This document shows positions 8,513 to 15,925 of a stretch of DNA of 64,000 bases, one piece after another (within the stretch, counting starts at the first letter, position 1; each line of letters starts with the position of its first letter). The position numbers were made by a program, and so were the translations under genes. The notes beneath the pieces are model-generated. The model had not been told where the DNA came from. It did not search any database and was given only the letters and a program-made list of their open reading frames with translations. This DNA comes from Bacillota bacterium (GTDB lineage: Bacteria; Bacillota; Clostridia; Christensenellales; Aristaeellaceae): the NCBI GenBank assembly GCA_023411175.1, contig JAEYPB010000046.1, positions 1 through 64,000 on the forward strand. Direction: 5' to 3'.

Positions 8513-8967
8513 GCGTCTTCCTCCCATTCCTTGAGCGCGGCCAAAAACGCCGCCTCGCGGCCCGCCATCCCGGAAAAGGACAGGCGGATGATCCGCTCGT
8601 CCTCTCCGGCGCCCCGGCCGATTTCGGCCTCGACGCGCGGAGAGATGTCCATGCCGGGAAAGGGCCATTCGATGAGCGCGATCCAGTCGCCGCCGGTGAA
8701 TTCGTCCAGCCCGGCGGCGTAGTATTCGTCTTCGTCCGCGAGCCGGTACAGGTCAAAGTGGCTGACGTGACCGTAGGGCTGCATCAGCGTGAAGGTGGGG
8801 CTGGGCATCGTTCCGGTCACGCCCTGTGCCCGCGCCGCGCCCCGGGCCAGCACGCTCTTGCCCGCACCCAGGTCGCCCGAGATTAAGAGACTGTCGCCGC
8901 CCCGGAGCAGCGCGCCCAGCGCGAAACCGAAGCGGCGCGTATCCTCCGCCAAATGCGTCCGGTACAT
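8509..8967 (-). CDS. tsaE: tRNA threonylcarbamoyladenosine biosynthesis ATPase TsaE
   Basis: Small P-loop ATPase of the t6A complex, 152 residues. Walker A GDLGAGKS at 31-38; then SPTFTLMQPYG, the conserved HFDLYRL, and IEWP. It starts 12 nt after the ribU stop, so tsaE-tsaB-rimI probably share the ribU transcript and hence the FMN riboswitch upstream. Confidence 0.92.
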   Translation of the reverse strand: MYRTHLAEDTRRFGFALGALLRGGDSLLISGDLGAGKSVLARGAARAQGVTGTMPSPTFTLMQPYGHVSHFDLYRLADEDEYYAAGLDEFTGGDWIALIEWPFPGMDISPRVEAEIGRGAGEDERIIRLSFSGMAGREAAFLAALKEWEEDA

Positions 8968-8979
8968 GATGCCTCCCGT

Positions 8980-9558
8980 TTATCCGTGAAGAAAGCGCGA
9001 AAGCCGCTTGTACAAAAGTCCCGTGATGCCGCACAGCACGATGCCCTTGATGAGGTTGAACGGCACCGTCGCCAGAAGGATCATATCCCAGAGGCTGTTG
9101 ATGGCCGGGATGATCGCCTTCATCATGCCGACGATCGCCTCCACCGGGAAGCCCATCACGTTCTGATAGAACGGAATCAGCACGTAGTAGTTTGCCAGCG
9201 CGCCGACGATCGTCATCAGAACGATGCCCAGTCCCATTCCGGTCAGCGCGCCCTTCAGCGTGCGGTTGCGGCGGTAAACTACCGAAGCGGTCACGACCAG
9301 CGCCGAGGAAACCAGAAAGTCCGCCAGCTCGCCGACGCCCTGGCTGTCCGAAGTGATGCAGCCGATCGCGGCCTTGATGAATGTAATCACAACGCCGGCA
9401 GCCGGGCCCATCGCAAAGCCCCCCAGCAGCGCCGGCAACGTCGAAAAGTCCAGCTTGTAAATCGGTGGGAAAATCGGTATGCCGGGGATCAGGAACAGGA
9501 TGGCCGCCGCCGCGCTCAGTACGCCGATGCGCGTGACTTTTTTGATGTTGGTATTCAT
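8980..9558 (-). CDS. ribU: Riboflavin ECF transporter S component RibU
   Basis: Membrane substrate-binding (S) subunit of an energy-coupling-factor vitamin transporter; 192 residues with about six hydrophobic segments. The N-terminal KKVTRIGVLSAAAAILFLIP and KLDFSTLPALLGGFAMGP are typical of RibU. The ATG at 9558 follows GAGAGGAGAACGCAAG. An FMN riboswitch directly upstream fixes riboflavin/FMN as the likely cargo. The shared EcfA/A'/T module is not in the window. The longer frame upstream of 9558 runs through the riboswitch and is not coding. Confidence 0.92.
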   Translation of the reverse strand: MNTNIKKVTRIGVLSAAAAILFLIPGIPIFPPIYKLDFSTLPALLGGFAMGPAAGVVITFIKAAIGCITSDSQGVGELADFLVSSALVVTASVVYRRNRTLKGALTGMGLGIVLMTIVGALANYYVLIPFYQNVMGFPVEAIVGMMKAIIPAINSLWDMILLATVPFNLIKGIVLCGITGLLYKRLSRFLHG

Positions 9559-9582
9559 CTTGCGTTCTCCTCTCACGATAAA

Positions 9583-9608
9583 GCCCCTGCATAACCGTTC
9601 GCAGGGGC
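9583..9608 (-). terminator. Expression-platform terminator of the FMN riboswitch
   Basis: Minus-strand hairpin GCCCCTGC / GCAGGGGC with a 10-nt loop, followed by TTTAT, between the FMN aptamer and the ribU ribosome site. It is positioned to stop transcription when FMN is bound. The short U-tract leaves room for a translational mechanism as well. Confidence 0.75.
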
Positions 9609-9632
9609 CTTTTCGGCACGTGAAAGAACAAA

Positions 9633-9758
9633 TCTTCTTCCATCCAGACTCAAAGGCCGCCATTGACCTTCTTACTGTCGGCTTCGGAGTTTCACCGAAT
9701 CGGCCTTTCGGCTCGCGGGCTATACCGCCGGTGGGGCTTCGCACCCCGCCCTGAAGAC
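9633..9758 (-). promoter_or_regulatory. FMN riboswitch (RFN element)
   Basis: On the minus strand the leader reads TCTTCAGGGCGGGGTG, ACCGGCGGTATAGCCCGCGA, GATTCGGTGAAACTCCGAAG, CCGACAGT and AGTCTGGATGGAAGAAGA in order, which are the conserved segments of the RFN aptamer. The terminal TCTTC/GAAGA pairing forms P1. It should repress ribU, and any downstream co-transcribed genes, when FMN is plentiful. Confidence 0.97.
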
Positions 9759-9779
9759 GCTTATACAGTTGTGGAACCT

Positions 9780-9808
9780 ATAATAGCCCCGGCCTTCGGC
9801 TTTGTCAA
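9780..9808 (-). promoter_or_regulatory. Sigma-A promoter of the ribU transcript
   Basis: Minus strand TTGACA (9808-9803), 17-nt spacer, TATTAT (9785-9780), directly before the riboswitch. Same -10 sequence as the rpoB promoter. It begins 12 nt after the galK stop. Confidence 0.85.
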
Positions 9809-9819
9809 CGGCAAAAACG

Positions 9820-11094
9820 TTATTTTCCGATGACCGCCGGGCCCACCGGGCGCACGCGAAGCTCGGTCACCGCACCCTCGCCAAACACGGCGTTCATGCG
9901 CGAAGCGTATTCGTCCATCATCGAAAGCGGCACGAAGGCGAGGATCGTCCCGGCAAAGCCGCCGCCGTGGATGCGCCACGCACCGCGCCCATCGAGCATC
10001 CTGCGGGACAGTTCCAGCGCCAGCGCCATCTCCTGGTTGTCGCTACCGGGCACATACAGGTTTTGCAGAAGCTTCCAGCTGCTCTCGCCGGAGGCGATGA
10101 TGCCGGAGAAGAAGGCGTCGAGATCGTCTCGCTTCAGCGCGTCCACGAGCAGCGGAATGCGCGCGTCCTCGTCGTAGAAGTGAAGTGCGCGGAGGATCGC
10201 CCGGTCGGATACCCTTCCCTTGAGGGACGGGATCGCCTTCTCAAATTCCTCACGGGGCACCTGGCGCAGAACCTCCGCCCCCATAAGCTTCGCGACCTGA
10301 CGCATCTCCACAGGGATCGCGGCGTAGTGGCTGGTCAGGTTGCCGTGCTCGCCGCCGGCGGAGACCACCGCCATCGCGTAGCCCTTTTGGGAAAAGTCGT
10401 AGGCGATGGCCTCAATGACCGCGTCGGCGTCCTTGAAGTCCATCGTCACGAGACCGCCCACCGCGGAGGCCATCTGGTCCAGAAGGCCGCTGGGCTTGCC
10501 GAAGTAGTGGTTTTCCGCATACTGGGCGATCTTCGCGCAGGGCTCCGCGCCGAGCTTTCCGTCGCCGAACAACGCGTCAAAGAGCGTAACCAGCATCACC
10601 TCAAAGGCCGCCGACGACGAAAGTCCGCTGCCCTTGAAGACGCTGGAGGTCACCACCGCGTCGAATCCGCCCACGGGATGCCCCTCTGCCGCCATGCGCG
10701 CGGCGACGCCGCGGATCAGCGAATGCGTGGTTTCGTACTCGGCGGGAACCGCCTCGAGCTCATTAAGATCCACCGTAAAGGGCTTATCGTACCCCTCGGA
10801 GTAAAGCGTGACGGTGGCGTCCGGCCGCTTCGAGGCGGCGGCTACGGTGTCGAGGTTGATGGCGGCGGCAAGCACGCGGCCATGGTTGTGGTCGGTGTGG
10901 TTTCCGGCGATTTCGGTACGGCCAGGCGCGGACGCGAAGACGAGCTCGTCCACTTCGCCGAAAATTTCCAGGTGGCGCTGGGCCAGCGACTGGTAGCGCG
11001 CGGCCTCCCCATCCTCAAGGCCGGGGTAGATCCGGGAAAGCGCCTTCGCGGCTTCGGGGGTCTTCAGGTACTCGATCATCTGCCTCGTATTCAT
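9820..11094 (-). CDS. galK: Galactokinase (GHMK family)
   Basis: Phosphorylates galactose to galactose-1-phosphate (Leloir pathway, cytoplasm). 424 residues. Signature APGRTEIAGNHTDHNHG near residue 57, where the common form is GRVNLIGEHTDY; GHMK ATP loop GSGLSSSAAFEV; KPSGLLDQMAS; C-terminal IHGGGFAGTILAF. The GNHTDHNHG variant is, from memory, frequent in Clostridia. No galT or galE is adjacent. The GH2 enzyme at 23.5 kb would supply free galactose. Another sugar 1-kinase activity cannot be excluded. Confidence 0.88.
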   Translation of the reverse strand: MNTRQMIEYLKTPEAAKALSRIYPGLEDGEAARYQSLAQRHLEIFGEVDELVFASAPGRTEIAGNHTDHNHGRVLAAAINLDTVAAASKRPDATVTLYSEGYDKPFTVDLNELEAVPAEYETTHSLIRGVAARMAAEGHPVGGFDAVVTSSVFKGSGLSSSAAFEVMLVTLFDALFGDGKLGAEPCAKIAQYAENHYFGKPSGLLDQMASAVGGLVTMDFKDADAVIEAIAYDFSQKGYAMAVVSAGGEHGNLTSHYAAIPVEMRQVAKLMGAEVLRQVPREEFEKAIPSLKGRVSDRAILRALHFYDEDARIPLLVDALKRDDLDAFFSGIIASGESSWKLLQNLYVPGSDNQEMALALELSRRMLDGRGAWRIHGGGFAGTILAFVPLSMMDEYASRMNAVFGEGAVTELRVRPVGPAVIGK

Positions 11095-11140
11095 TCGGGT
11101 TTGCTCCTTGCGTCAAATTGTGCGGCGCCGTCGCCGTTAT

Positions 11141-11743
11141 TTAGTTACCTTCCCCTGTCCGCCCGCCCTCCACGACGCCCGCGCCGCGGAATGCGTCCCT
11201 GAGCGTGCGCAGGACGCAGCTTACGTCCATCAAAAAAGTCAGCCTGCGGACGTACTCGCCGTCATAGGCGGCCTTAACGTCGATGGGCAGCTCGTCCCGG
11301 CCGCTGACCTGCGCGAGCCCCGTCAGCCCGGGGCGGACGGTATTCGCGCCGCATTCGTCCCGGCGCTCGATCAGGTCGAACTGATTCCAAAGCGCGGGCC
11401 GAGGGCCGACGAAGCTCATCTCGCCCTTCAGGATGTTGATCAACTGCGGCAGTTCGTCCAGCGAAGTCTTTCGCAGAAAACGCCCGCTGCGCGTAATAAA
11501 GGCGTAGGGGTCGTTCAGGAGGTGCGTGGGCACGTCTTTGGGCGCGTCAATGCGCATGGTCCTGAACTTCAGAATCATGAAGTGTTTCTTTCCCAGCCCG
11601 ACGCGCTTCTGCCGGAAGAACACCGGCCCCCTTGAATCCAGCTTGATCCACAGCGCGATCAGCGCGCCGGGGACGAGAATCAGGGCCAGCGCCACAAACG
11701 AAAGGCACGCATCCAGCGCGCGCTTTAAATGCCTTTTGTACAT
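11141..11743 (-). CDS. Undecaprenyl-phosphate sugar phosphotransferase (bacterial sugar transferase family)
   Basis: Membrane phosphoglycosyl transferase that starts a lipid-linked glycan by moving sugar-1-phosphate from a UDP-sugar to undecaprenyl phosphate. From MYKRHLKRALD: one hydrophobic hairpin at 13-33, then GPVFFRQKRVG, FMILKFRTM, SLDELPQLINILKGEMSFVG, PRP, and PGLTGLAQVSGR. 200 residues, the usual length of the catalytic type. ATG at 11743 chosen by family alignment; a longer frame to 11791 has no ribosome site and crosses the promoter. No glycosyltransferase operon is adjacent. Confidence 0.9.
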   Translation of the reverse strand: MYKRHLKRALDACLSFVALALILVPGALIALWIKLDSRGPVFFRQKRVGLGKKHFMILKFRTMRIDAPKDVPTHLLNDPYAFITRSGRFLRKTSLDELPQLINILKGEMSFVGPRPALWNQFDLIERRDECGANTVRPGLTGLAQVSGRDELPIDVKAAYDGEYVRRLTFLMDVSCVLRTLRDAFRGAGVVEGGRTGEGN

Positions 11744-11749
11744 GGGGAT

Positions 11750-11778
11750 AGTATAGCAAAACCCGCGGCGTATGGCAA
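11750..11778 (-). promoter_or_regulatory. Promoter giving a probably leaderless sugar transferase mRNA
   Basis: Minus strand TTGCCA (11778-11773), 17-nt spacer, TATACT (11755-11750). Only 6 nt separate the -10 from the ATG at 11743, so the normal start site would fall on the A of the start codon. No Shine-Dalgarno sequence is visible before that ATG. Confidence 0.65.
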
Positions 11779-11784
11779 GGTGCG

Positions 11785-11813
11785 AACGCATTTTCGCACG
11801 CCGCCATAGGATA
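11785..11813 (+). promoter_or_regulatory. Sigma-K-like promoter of the first Cys-rich gene
   Basis: AAC (11785-11787), 17-nt spacer, CATAGGATA (11805-11813). This fits the published sigma-K consensus AC-N17-CATAnnnTA. The same arrangement, including the preceding GA and the same spacing, occurs before the second Cys-rich gene (45.6 kb). Confidence 0.6.
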
Positions 11814-11885
11814 CATCGCGGGTGAACCGCAAACGGGCGAAGCGGCGCGGCGCCGCCCGCCCAAGTCTTAGAAGGAGGAGTAGCG

Positions 11886-12875
11886 ATGTCCTTTTTCAGC
11901 TACAAGAACGCAAACTCCGACCAGTGCCCCGGCTCCATTGTGGGCAGCGCCGTACAGGGCCTGACGGAGCGGATCTGCGTACAGGTGAAGAACGTCTACG
12001 ACGCATGCCTTCAGCAGGAGCAGCTGGACGACGTGGAGATCACCGTGTCCGACATCGTGCCGCTGATCGCAGGCGCCTCGACGTCCTGCCAACCGCCTCT
12101 GGGCCGGGCCTGTAACTGCACCTGCCGTGGCTGCGAGTGCAACTGCACCTGCGGCACCTGCGGCGCCATTACACATTCCGAGGCTGTGGAGAACGCGCGC
12201 AACAGCCCGGACCCGCTGCCCGCGCCCTGCGGCCAGTGGACGTTTGTCAGCTGCCGGTCCGCCTCGGTCTGCGGCCGCATCCACGACCTGACCATCGACC
12301 GCCTGTGCGACCGCCCACAGTTCGCCCGGGTAAAGGCCACGGTGGACATCCCGATCGACGTAATCTTTACAGACGCGCGCTGCCAGGAGTGGATGGGCCG
12401 CGGGAAGCTCAGCGTGGTCAAGGATGTTCTCTTGGCCATCCCGGAGGAATCCATCGTGCCCTTCACGCTGGAGAGCATGGTGTCGGCCATCTGCGTGACC
12501 GGCGAATACATCGGTTCCTGCAAGTTTGAGATCACCATCTGCGTGACGGTGGCGCTCAAAATCCTTGCGGAAGTCGACCTGATGATCCCGGCCTACGGCT
12601 TCTGCGAGATTCCGCCCTGCGAGGAATTCGCCGAAAACGTATGTGATGAATTTTTCTCTCTGCCCTTGTTCCCCCGGCGCAACTGCGCCAACATGCTCAG
12701 CGGCTCGACCCCCCTCTGCCAGACCAACGGGTCGAGCGTGGCCGGCGCCAGCACCTGCGGCTCCTGCATGGGCGGCGTGGGCGGCATGAGCACCTGCTCC
12801 AATTGCGGCACCACCTGCGGCTCGCTGAACGCGCTGTGCCCCCGGTGCGGCCGCACGATGACCTCCTGCAGCTAG
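11886..12875 (+). CDS. Cys-rich protein, putative spore coat/exosporium component
   Basis: 329 residues with 33 Cys (10 percent), no signal peptide and no transmembrane segment. Cys clusters: ACNCTCRGCECNCTCGTC at about 79-96, and a C-terminal Gly/Ser/Cys tail after residue 285 ending in CPRCGRTMTSCS, which resembles a zinc-ribbon-like pair. The centre (about 150-255) is a beta-rich domain (VKATVDIPIDVIF, KFEITICVTVALKILAEVD). Strong ribosome site AGAAGGAGGAG. A sigma-K-type promoter upstream points to late mother-cell expression. No family assigned with certainty; a spore-surface role is inferred from composition and promoter. Distantly resembles the Cys-rich protein at 45620. Confidence 0.75.
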   Translation: MSFFSYKNANSDQCPGSIVGSAVQGLTERICVQVKNVYDACLQQEQLDDVEITVSDIVPLIAGASTSCQPPLGRACNCTCRGCECNCTCGTCGAITHSEAVENARNSPDPLPAPCGQWTFVSCRSASVCGRIHDLTIDRLCDRPQFARVKATVDIPIDVIFTDARCQEWMGRGKLSVVKDVLLAIPEESIVPFTLESMVSAICVTGEYIGSCKFEITICVTVALKILAEVDLMIPAYGFCEIPPCEEFAENVCDEFFSLPLFPRRNCANMLSGSTPLCQTNGSSVAGASTCGSCMGGVGGMSTCSNCGTTCGSLNALCPRCGRTMTSCS

Positions 12876-13013
12876 CGGCTTCGCCGCTCGCGCGCCCGCC
12901 CTCGCGCCGCCGGCGGTGAAATCCATCGAAGCGGGGCGGTTCAGATAGGCGCCGGAAACCGATGCGCAAAAGGCCCCTTACGAAAGCCTCCGGCGCCAGT
13001 TTACATCGGGGTT

Positions 13014-13042
13014 CGCGCGCCGCCCTTCGAGGGCGGCGCGCG
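13014..13042. terminator. 13-bp GC-rich hairpin after the Cys-rich gene
   Basis: Arms CGCGCGCCGCCCT and complement with a TCG loop, between the Cys-rich gene and the small membrane-protein pair. No U-tract, so either a weak terminator or an mRNA-stabilising hairpin. The rest of 12876-13099 shows no gene. Confidence 0.5.
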
Positions 13043-13099
13043 GGCTGTATTACAGGCCCCGCGCCTCAGGCGAGAAGCCTCGATGAAGGAGGGCGTTTC

Positions 13100-13372
13100 A
13101 TGAGCCTCGAAATCATCCTGCAGCTGCTCCAGACCGCGTCAATCGTGCTGGCGATGGCGGTAGCCGTCGGCACCATCCGCGGACGCGGCAGCGACAGAAC
13201 CGCGGTGCTCACCAAGATGCAGGTCGACATAGAGTATATCAAGCAGCGCATCGACGGCGTGGACAGACAGGCGGGTAAGATCGTCGAGCTGGAGGCGTGC
13301 TGCAAGACGATGAACAAGCGGCTAGACGACCATCTGTGGCTGGACCACGACCGCAAGAAGGACGGAGAGTGA
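13100..13372 (+). CDS. Small membrane-anchored coiled-coil protein, phage-lysis-module-like
   Basis: 90 residues: one N-terminal hydrophobic helix (about 4-24, LQLLQTASIVLAMAVAVGTI), then a charged, probably helical region (TKMQVDIEYIKQRIDGVDRQ) with a CC pair near residue 68. Start ATG at 13100 chosen for AAGGAGG 8 nt upstream; the frame is open further 5' but has no ribosome site. It lies 31 nt before a holin-like gene. Short TM plus coiled-coil proteins next to holins are common in Firmicutes phage lysis cassettes; that assignment is by analogy. Confidence 0.65.
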   Translation: MSLEIILQLLQTASIVLAMAVAVGTIRGRGSDRTAVLTKMQVDIEYIKQRIDGVDRQAGKIVELEACCKTMNKRLDDHLWLDHDRKKDGE

Positions 13373-13403
13373 GCGCCAGCCACCCTGAAAGGGAGGGCTC
13401 ATC

Positions 13404-13793
13404 ATGCGCACATCCGGTTTTCTCGTTTCGCTGGGCCTCTTGTTGCCGGCAGCCGCCCGCGCCGAGGCGATTCCCGCAGGCGCGGCGCTCACTCCCTACA
13501 CCTGGGAATCGCTGGCGACCATCGGCGGCGCGACCTCGGCGACGCTGCTCATCGTGCAGTACGTCAAAGCGCCGCTGGACCGCTGGCGCCACATCCCGAC
13601 GCGGTTCGTCGTGCTGGTGATCGCCCTTGTGCTGATGACCACCGCCAAGGCCTACACGACCGGCCTTGCCTGGCGGGATGTGCCGCTGATCGCGGTCAAC
13701 GCCTTTCTGGTAGCGCTGGCGGCGATGGGCGCTTACGAGGTTTCCTTCGCCAACGTCGATGAGAAAAGAACCCGCCCCGCCCCTCAAAAGTGA
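13404..13793 (+). CDS. Holin-like small membrane protein
   Basis: 129 residues. N-terminal hydrophobic stretch (6-22), then TWESLATIGGATSATLLIVQ YVKAPLDRW (first core helix), IPTRFVVLVIALVLMTTAKA (second) and PLIAVNAFLVALAAMGAYE (third), with a charged tail. The layout resembles phage holin-type proteins of Firmicutes. AAAGGGAGG precedes the ATG. Two degraded relatives of this gene are found at 46.6 and 47.4-47.6 kb, where the same PLxxVNAxxVAxAAMGAYE segment can be read. No endolysin is beside this intact copy. Confidence 0.6.
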   Translation: MRTSGFLVSLGLLLPAAARAEAIPAGAALTPYTWESLATIGGATSATLLIVQYVKAPLDRWRHIPTRFVVLVIALVLMTTAKAYTTGLAWRDVPLIAVNAFLVALAAMGAYEVSFANVDEKRTRPAPQK

Positions 13794-13830
13794 GAAGCGG
13801 CGCGGGTCCGGCGTATATTCGCCCTCCGGC

Positions 13831-15546
13831 CTATGCCCCGGCCTCCAGCCGGAGTTTTTCCACCAGCCTTTTGATGCGGTCCCGCGCCTCGGTTTCGAGC
13901 AGCAGCCGCTGATCCTCGGAGGCCGGGCGGTCGCCCATCAGGCTGACAAATTGGCTGACCTTGAGGCCCAGCGTCTCCTGCATGTCCTGATCGGACCCCC
14001 GCGGGCTGACCAGATAGTAGCACAAAAGCGAATCCACGTGGCCGATTCGGTGGGCGCGGTCCTCCGCCTGGGCGTGGACGGCGGGCGACCAGTCCAGTTC
14101 CCCGAACACCACGCAGGTGGCGCGCTGCAGGTTGAGCCCCGACGCAGACCTTAGCGACACGCAGCAGAGGTCTGTCTTCCCTTCCATAAACCGCGTGGCG
14201 GCGGCGTCCTTCTCCCCTTCCGTCTCCCGACCGGTGATGAAGGCCGGGCGGCGGGCCTTGAGCTCGGCCTTGTAAATGTCCATGACCGCGTGGTGGTGGG
14301 CGAACAGGAGAACCGCCTCGCCCTCCTCGATCAGCGCCTCGACAAAGGCCGCCACGTGGCGCGCCTTGGCGATGCCGGTGGCCTGCCGCTGCTTCTGACA
14401 GATGTCGTCCTCCGCCAGCGCCCGCTGGGATGCGTCCGCGATCCGGCCCAGAGCGCGCACCTTCTCGAAAACCGGCTGCATCAGCGACCGGTAGGTCTTG
14501 TCGTCCCAGTCGATCTCCTGCACCAGCCGCCGCTTCGCCGGGAGCTCCGGCAGCACCTCGCGCTTCGTTCGGCGCAGCATCAATCCCTCCCGCCGCAGGT
14601 GCTCGCCCAGAAGATCGGGCTTCGCGACGATCGCGCTGTTGTACCCGTAGCACCACTCGCGGGAGAAGCTCTCCCAGCTGCCCAGAAAGTGAAAGTCCAG
14701 AATGTTGACCACGTTCCAGATCTCTCCGCCGTGGTTGTAGATGGGCGTGCCGGAAAGGCCGATCACGCTGTCCGCCGCAGAGGCCACAAGGCTGGCGGAC
14801 GAGTATTTCTCCGTCCCCGCGTGGCGCAGTTCCTGAATTTCGTCAAAGAGCACCGTCTGGAACCGGTACTCCGGCAGCGCCTTTTTCCAGCCCCGCAAGA
14901 GAAGGTAGTGAATGATGTAGATGTCCGCCTCCGGCAGCTCATAGGGCGTGAGCCCCCGGACCACATGCACGCGGACGCCGCCGGGGAGGGAGAGAAAGCG
15001 CTCGATCTCCCGCTGCCAATTGCGCACCAGGTGCGGCGGCACCACGGCGAGCACCGGAAACCGGGCCGTCGTGGCCAGGTAGGAAAGCGCCTGCACGGTC
15101 TTCCCCAGGCCCATCTCGTCGGCCAGCAGCGCGCGGCGGCTGCCGAGCAGAAAAGCCAATCCCTGCTTCTGAAAGGGCATGAGCTCGCCCGAGAAGCGCT
15201 CCGCGGGTGGATCGGCGGATTCGGGCATCGAAAGCCGTGCCTCCCGCCAGGCGGCGTAGTCTCTCGCCTCTTCAAGGGCCTCCGCCCACCTTTCCCGGTC
15301 CGCCTCACGAACCTCCAAGGGGTACCTGAGCATCAGCCAGTTGAGTTCGCCGATGATGCGCCGGTGGGCGGTGAAGCGCGCCTCGCCCCGTCCCCGCCCC
15401 TCGCAGCCGGGGAACAGGCGTTTGGCCAGCTCGGTCACGCAGGGCTCGCCCTTGATGACCCAGCAGCGCGCCTTGCGGTTGTAGCCAAGCGTGCCGTAAA
15501 GGTGAACCGGCGCGCCGACCTCCCGGAGGTAGGAAGGATAGTTCAC
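13831..15546 (-). CDS. SNF2-family helicase/translocase
   Basis: Superfamily 2 DNA translocase of 571 residues. Motif I DEMGLGKT at about 143-150, motif Ia PPHLVRNW, motif II DEIQ (235-238, in place of DEAH), motif III GLSGTP (264-268), and C-lobe QAEDRAHRIGH, the SNF2 form of motif VI. A basic N-terminal region of about 120 residues precedes the ATPase. GTG at 15546 overlaps the nuclease stop as GTGA; a GTG at 15564 is the alternative. Small SNF2 proteins of this kind occur in phages and in defence loci. Coupled to the nuclease gene, so both probably act on the same DNA. Confidence 0.85.
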   Translation of the reverse strand: MNYPSYLREVGAPVHLYGTLGYNRKARCWVIKGEPCVTELAKRLFPGCEGRGRGEARFTAHRRIIGELNWLMLRYPLEVREADRERWAEALEEARDYAAWREARLSMPESADPPAERFSGELMPFQKQGLAFLLGSRRALLADEMGLGKTVQALSYLATTARFPVLAVVPPHLVRNWQREIERFLSLPGGVRVHVVRGLTPYELPEADIYIIHYLLLRGWKKALPEYRFQTVLFDEIQELRHAGTEKYSSASLVASAADSVIGLSGTPIYNHGGEIWNVVNILDFHFLGSWESFSREWCYGYNSAIVAKPDLLGEHLRREGLMLRRTKREVLPELPAKRRLVQEIDWDDKTYRSLMQPVFEKVRALGRIADASQRALAEDDICQKQRQATGIAKARHVAAFVEALIEEGEAVLLFAHHHAVMDIYKAELKARRPAFITGRETEGEKDAAATRFMEGKTDLCCVSLRSASGLNLQRATCVVFGELDWSPAVHAQAEDRAHRIGHVDSLLCYYLVSPRGSDQDMQETLGLKVSQFVSLMGDRPASEDQRLLLETEARDRIKRLVEKLRLEAGA

Positions 15547-15914
15547 GGCAGCGCCACCCCCCACAGCCGGTTGAGCCCGAACACCACCACCGGCTTTCCG
15601 GAGATCTGGCCCGGCACGATGGCGCGGTCGGTGGTCACCAGAACCAGGGCGGAGAGCACCGGCGAGGCCAGATAGCGCGCCGCCTGCCCGGTAAGGCGCT
15701 TGGAATCGTGGCGCCCGCGCTTGACCTCGATGCCCACGCTTCCGGCCAAAAAATCAATGCGGCAGCGCGGGGCGATCACCGCCTCGTGCCTAAAATCAAT
15801 GCCCGCCGCCGAAAGCGCCGAAGCGATGAGCGCGTGCAGGTGCCGCTCCTCCGGGGCTACAGGAATGCGCAGCGCCGAAAGCGCCGCGCATATTGCTTCA
15901 ATTTCCGACCGCAT
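15543..15914 (-). CDS. Small PD-(D/E)XK nuclease
   Basis: 123 residues with a full PD-(D/E)XK active site: Glu44, Asp54 in CRIDFLAG, Glu63-Val-Lys65 (GIEVKRG), and a following GQAARYL matching the motif IV Gln/Tyr. Length and layout resemble stand-alone DNA nucleases of phages and mobile islands. GGGAG precedes the ATG. Its stop overlaps the helicase start, and it begins 11 nt after the HMA-protein stop. Specificity unknown: Holliday-junction, flap or restriction-type cleavage are all possible. Confidence 0.75.
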   Translation of the reverse strand: MRSEIEAICAALSALRIPVAPEERHLHALIASALSAAGIDFRHEAVIAPRCRIDFLAGSVGIEVKRGRHDSKRLTGQAARYLASPVLSALVLVTTDRAIVPGQISGKPVVVFGLNRLWGVALP

Positions 15915-15925
15915 GTTTTCTCCCG

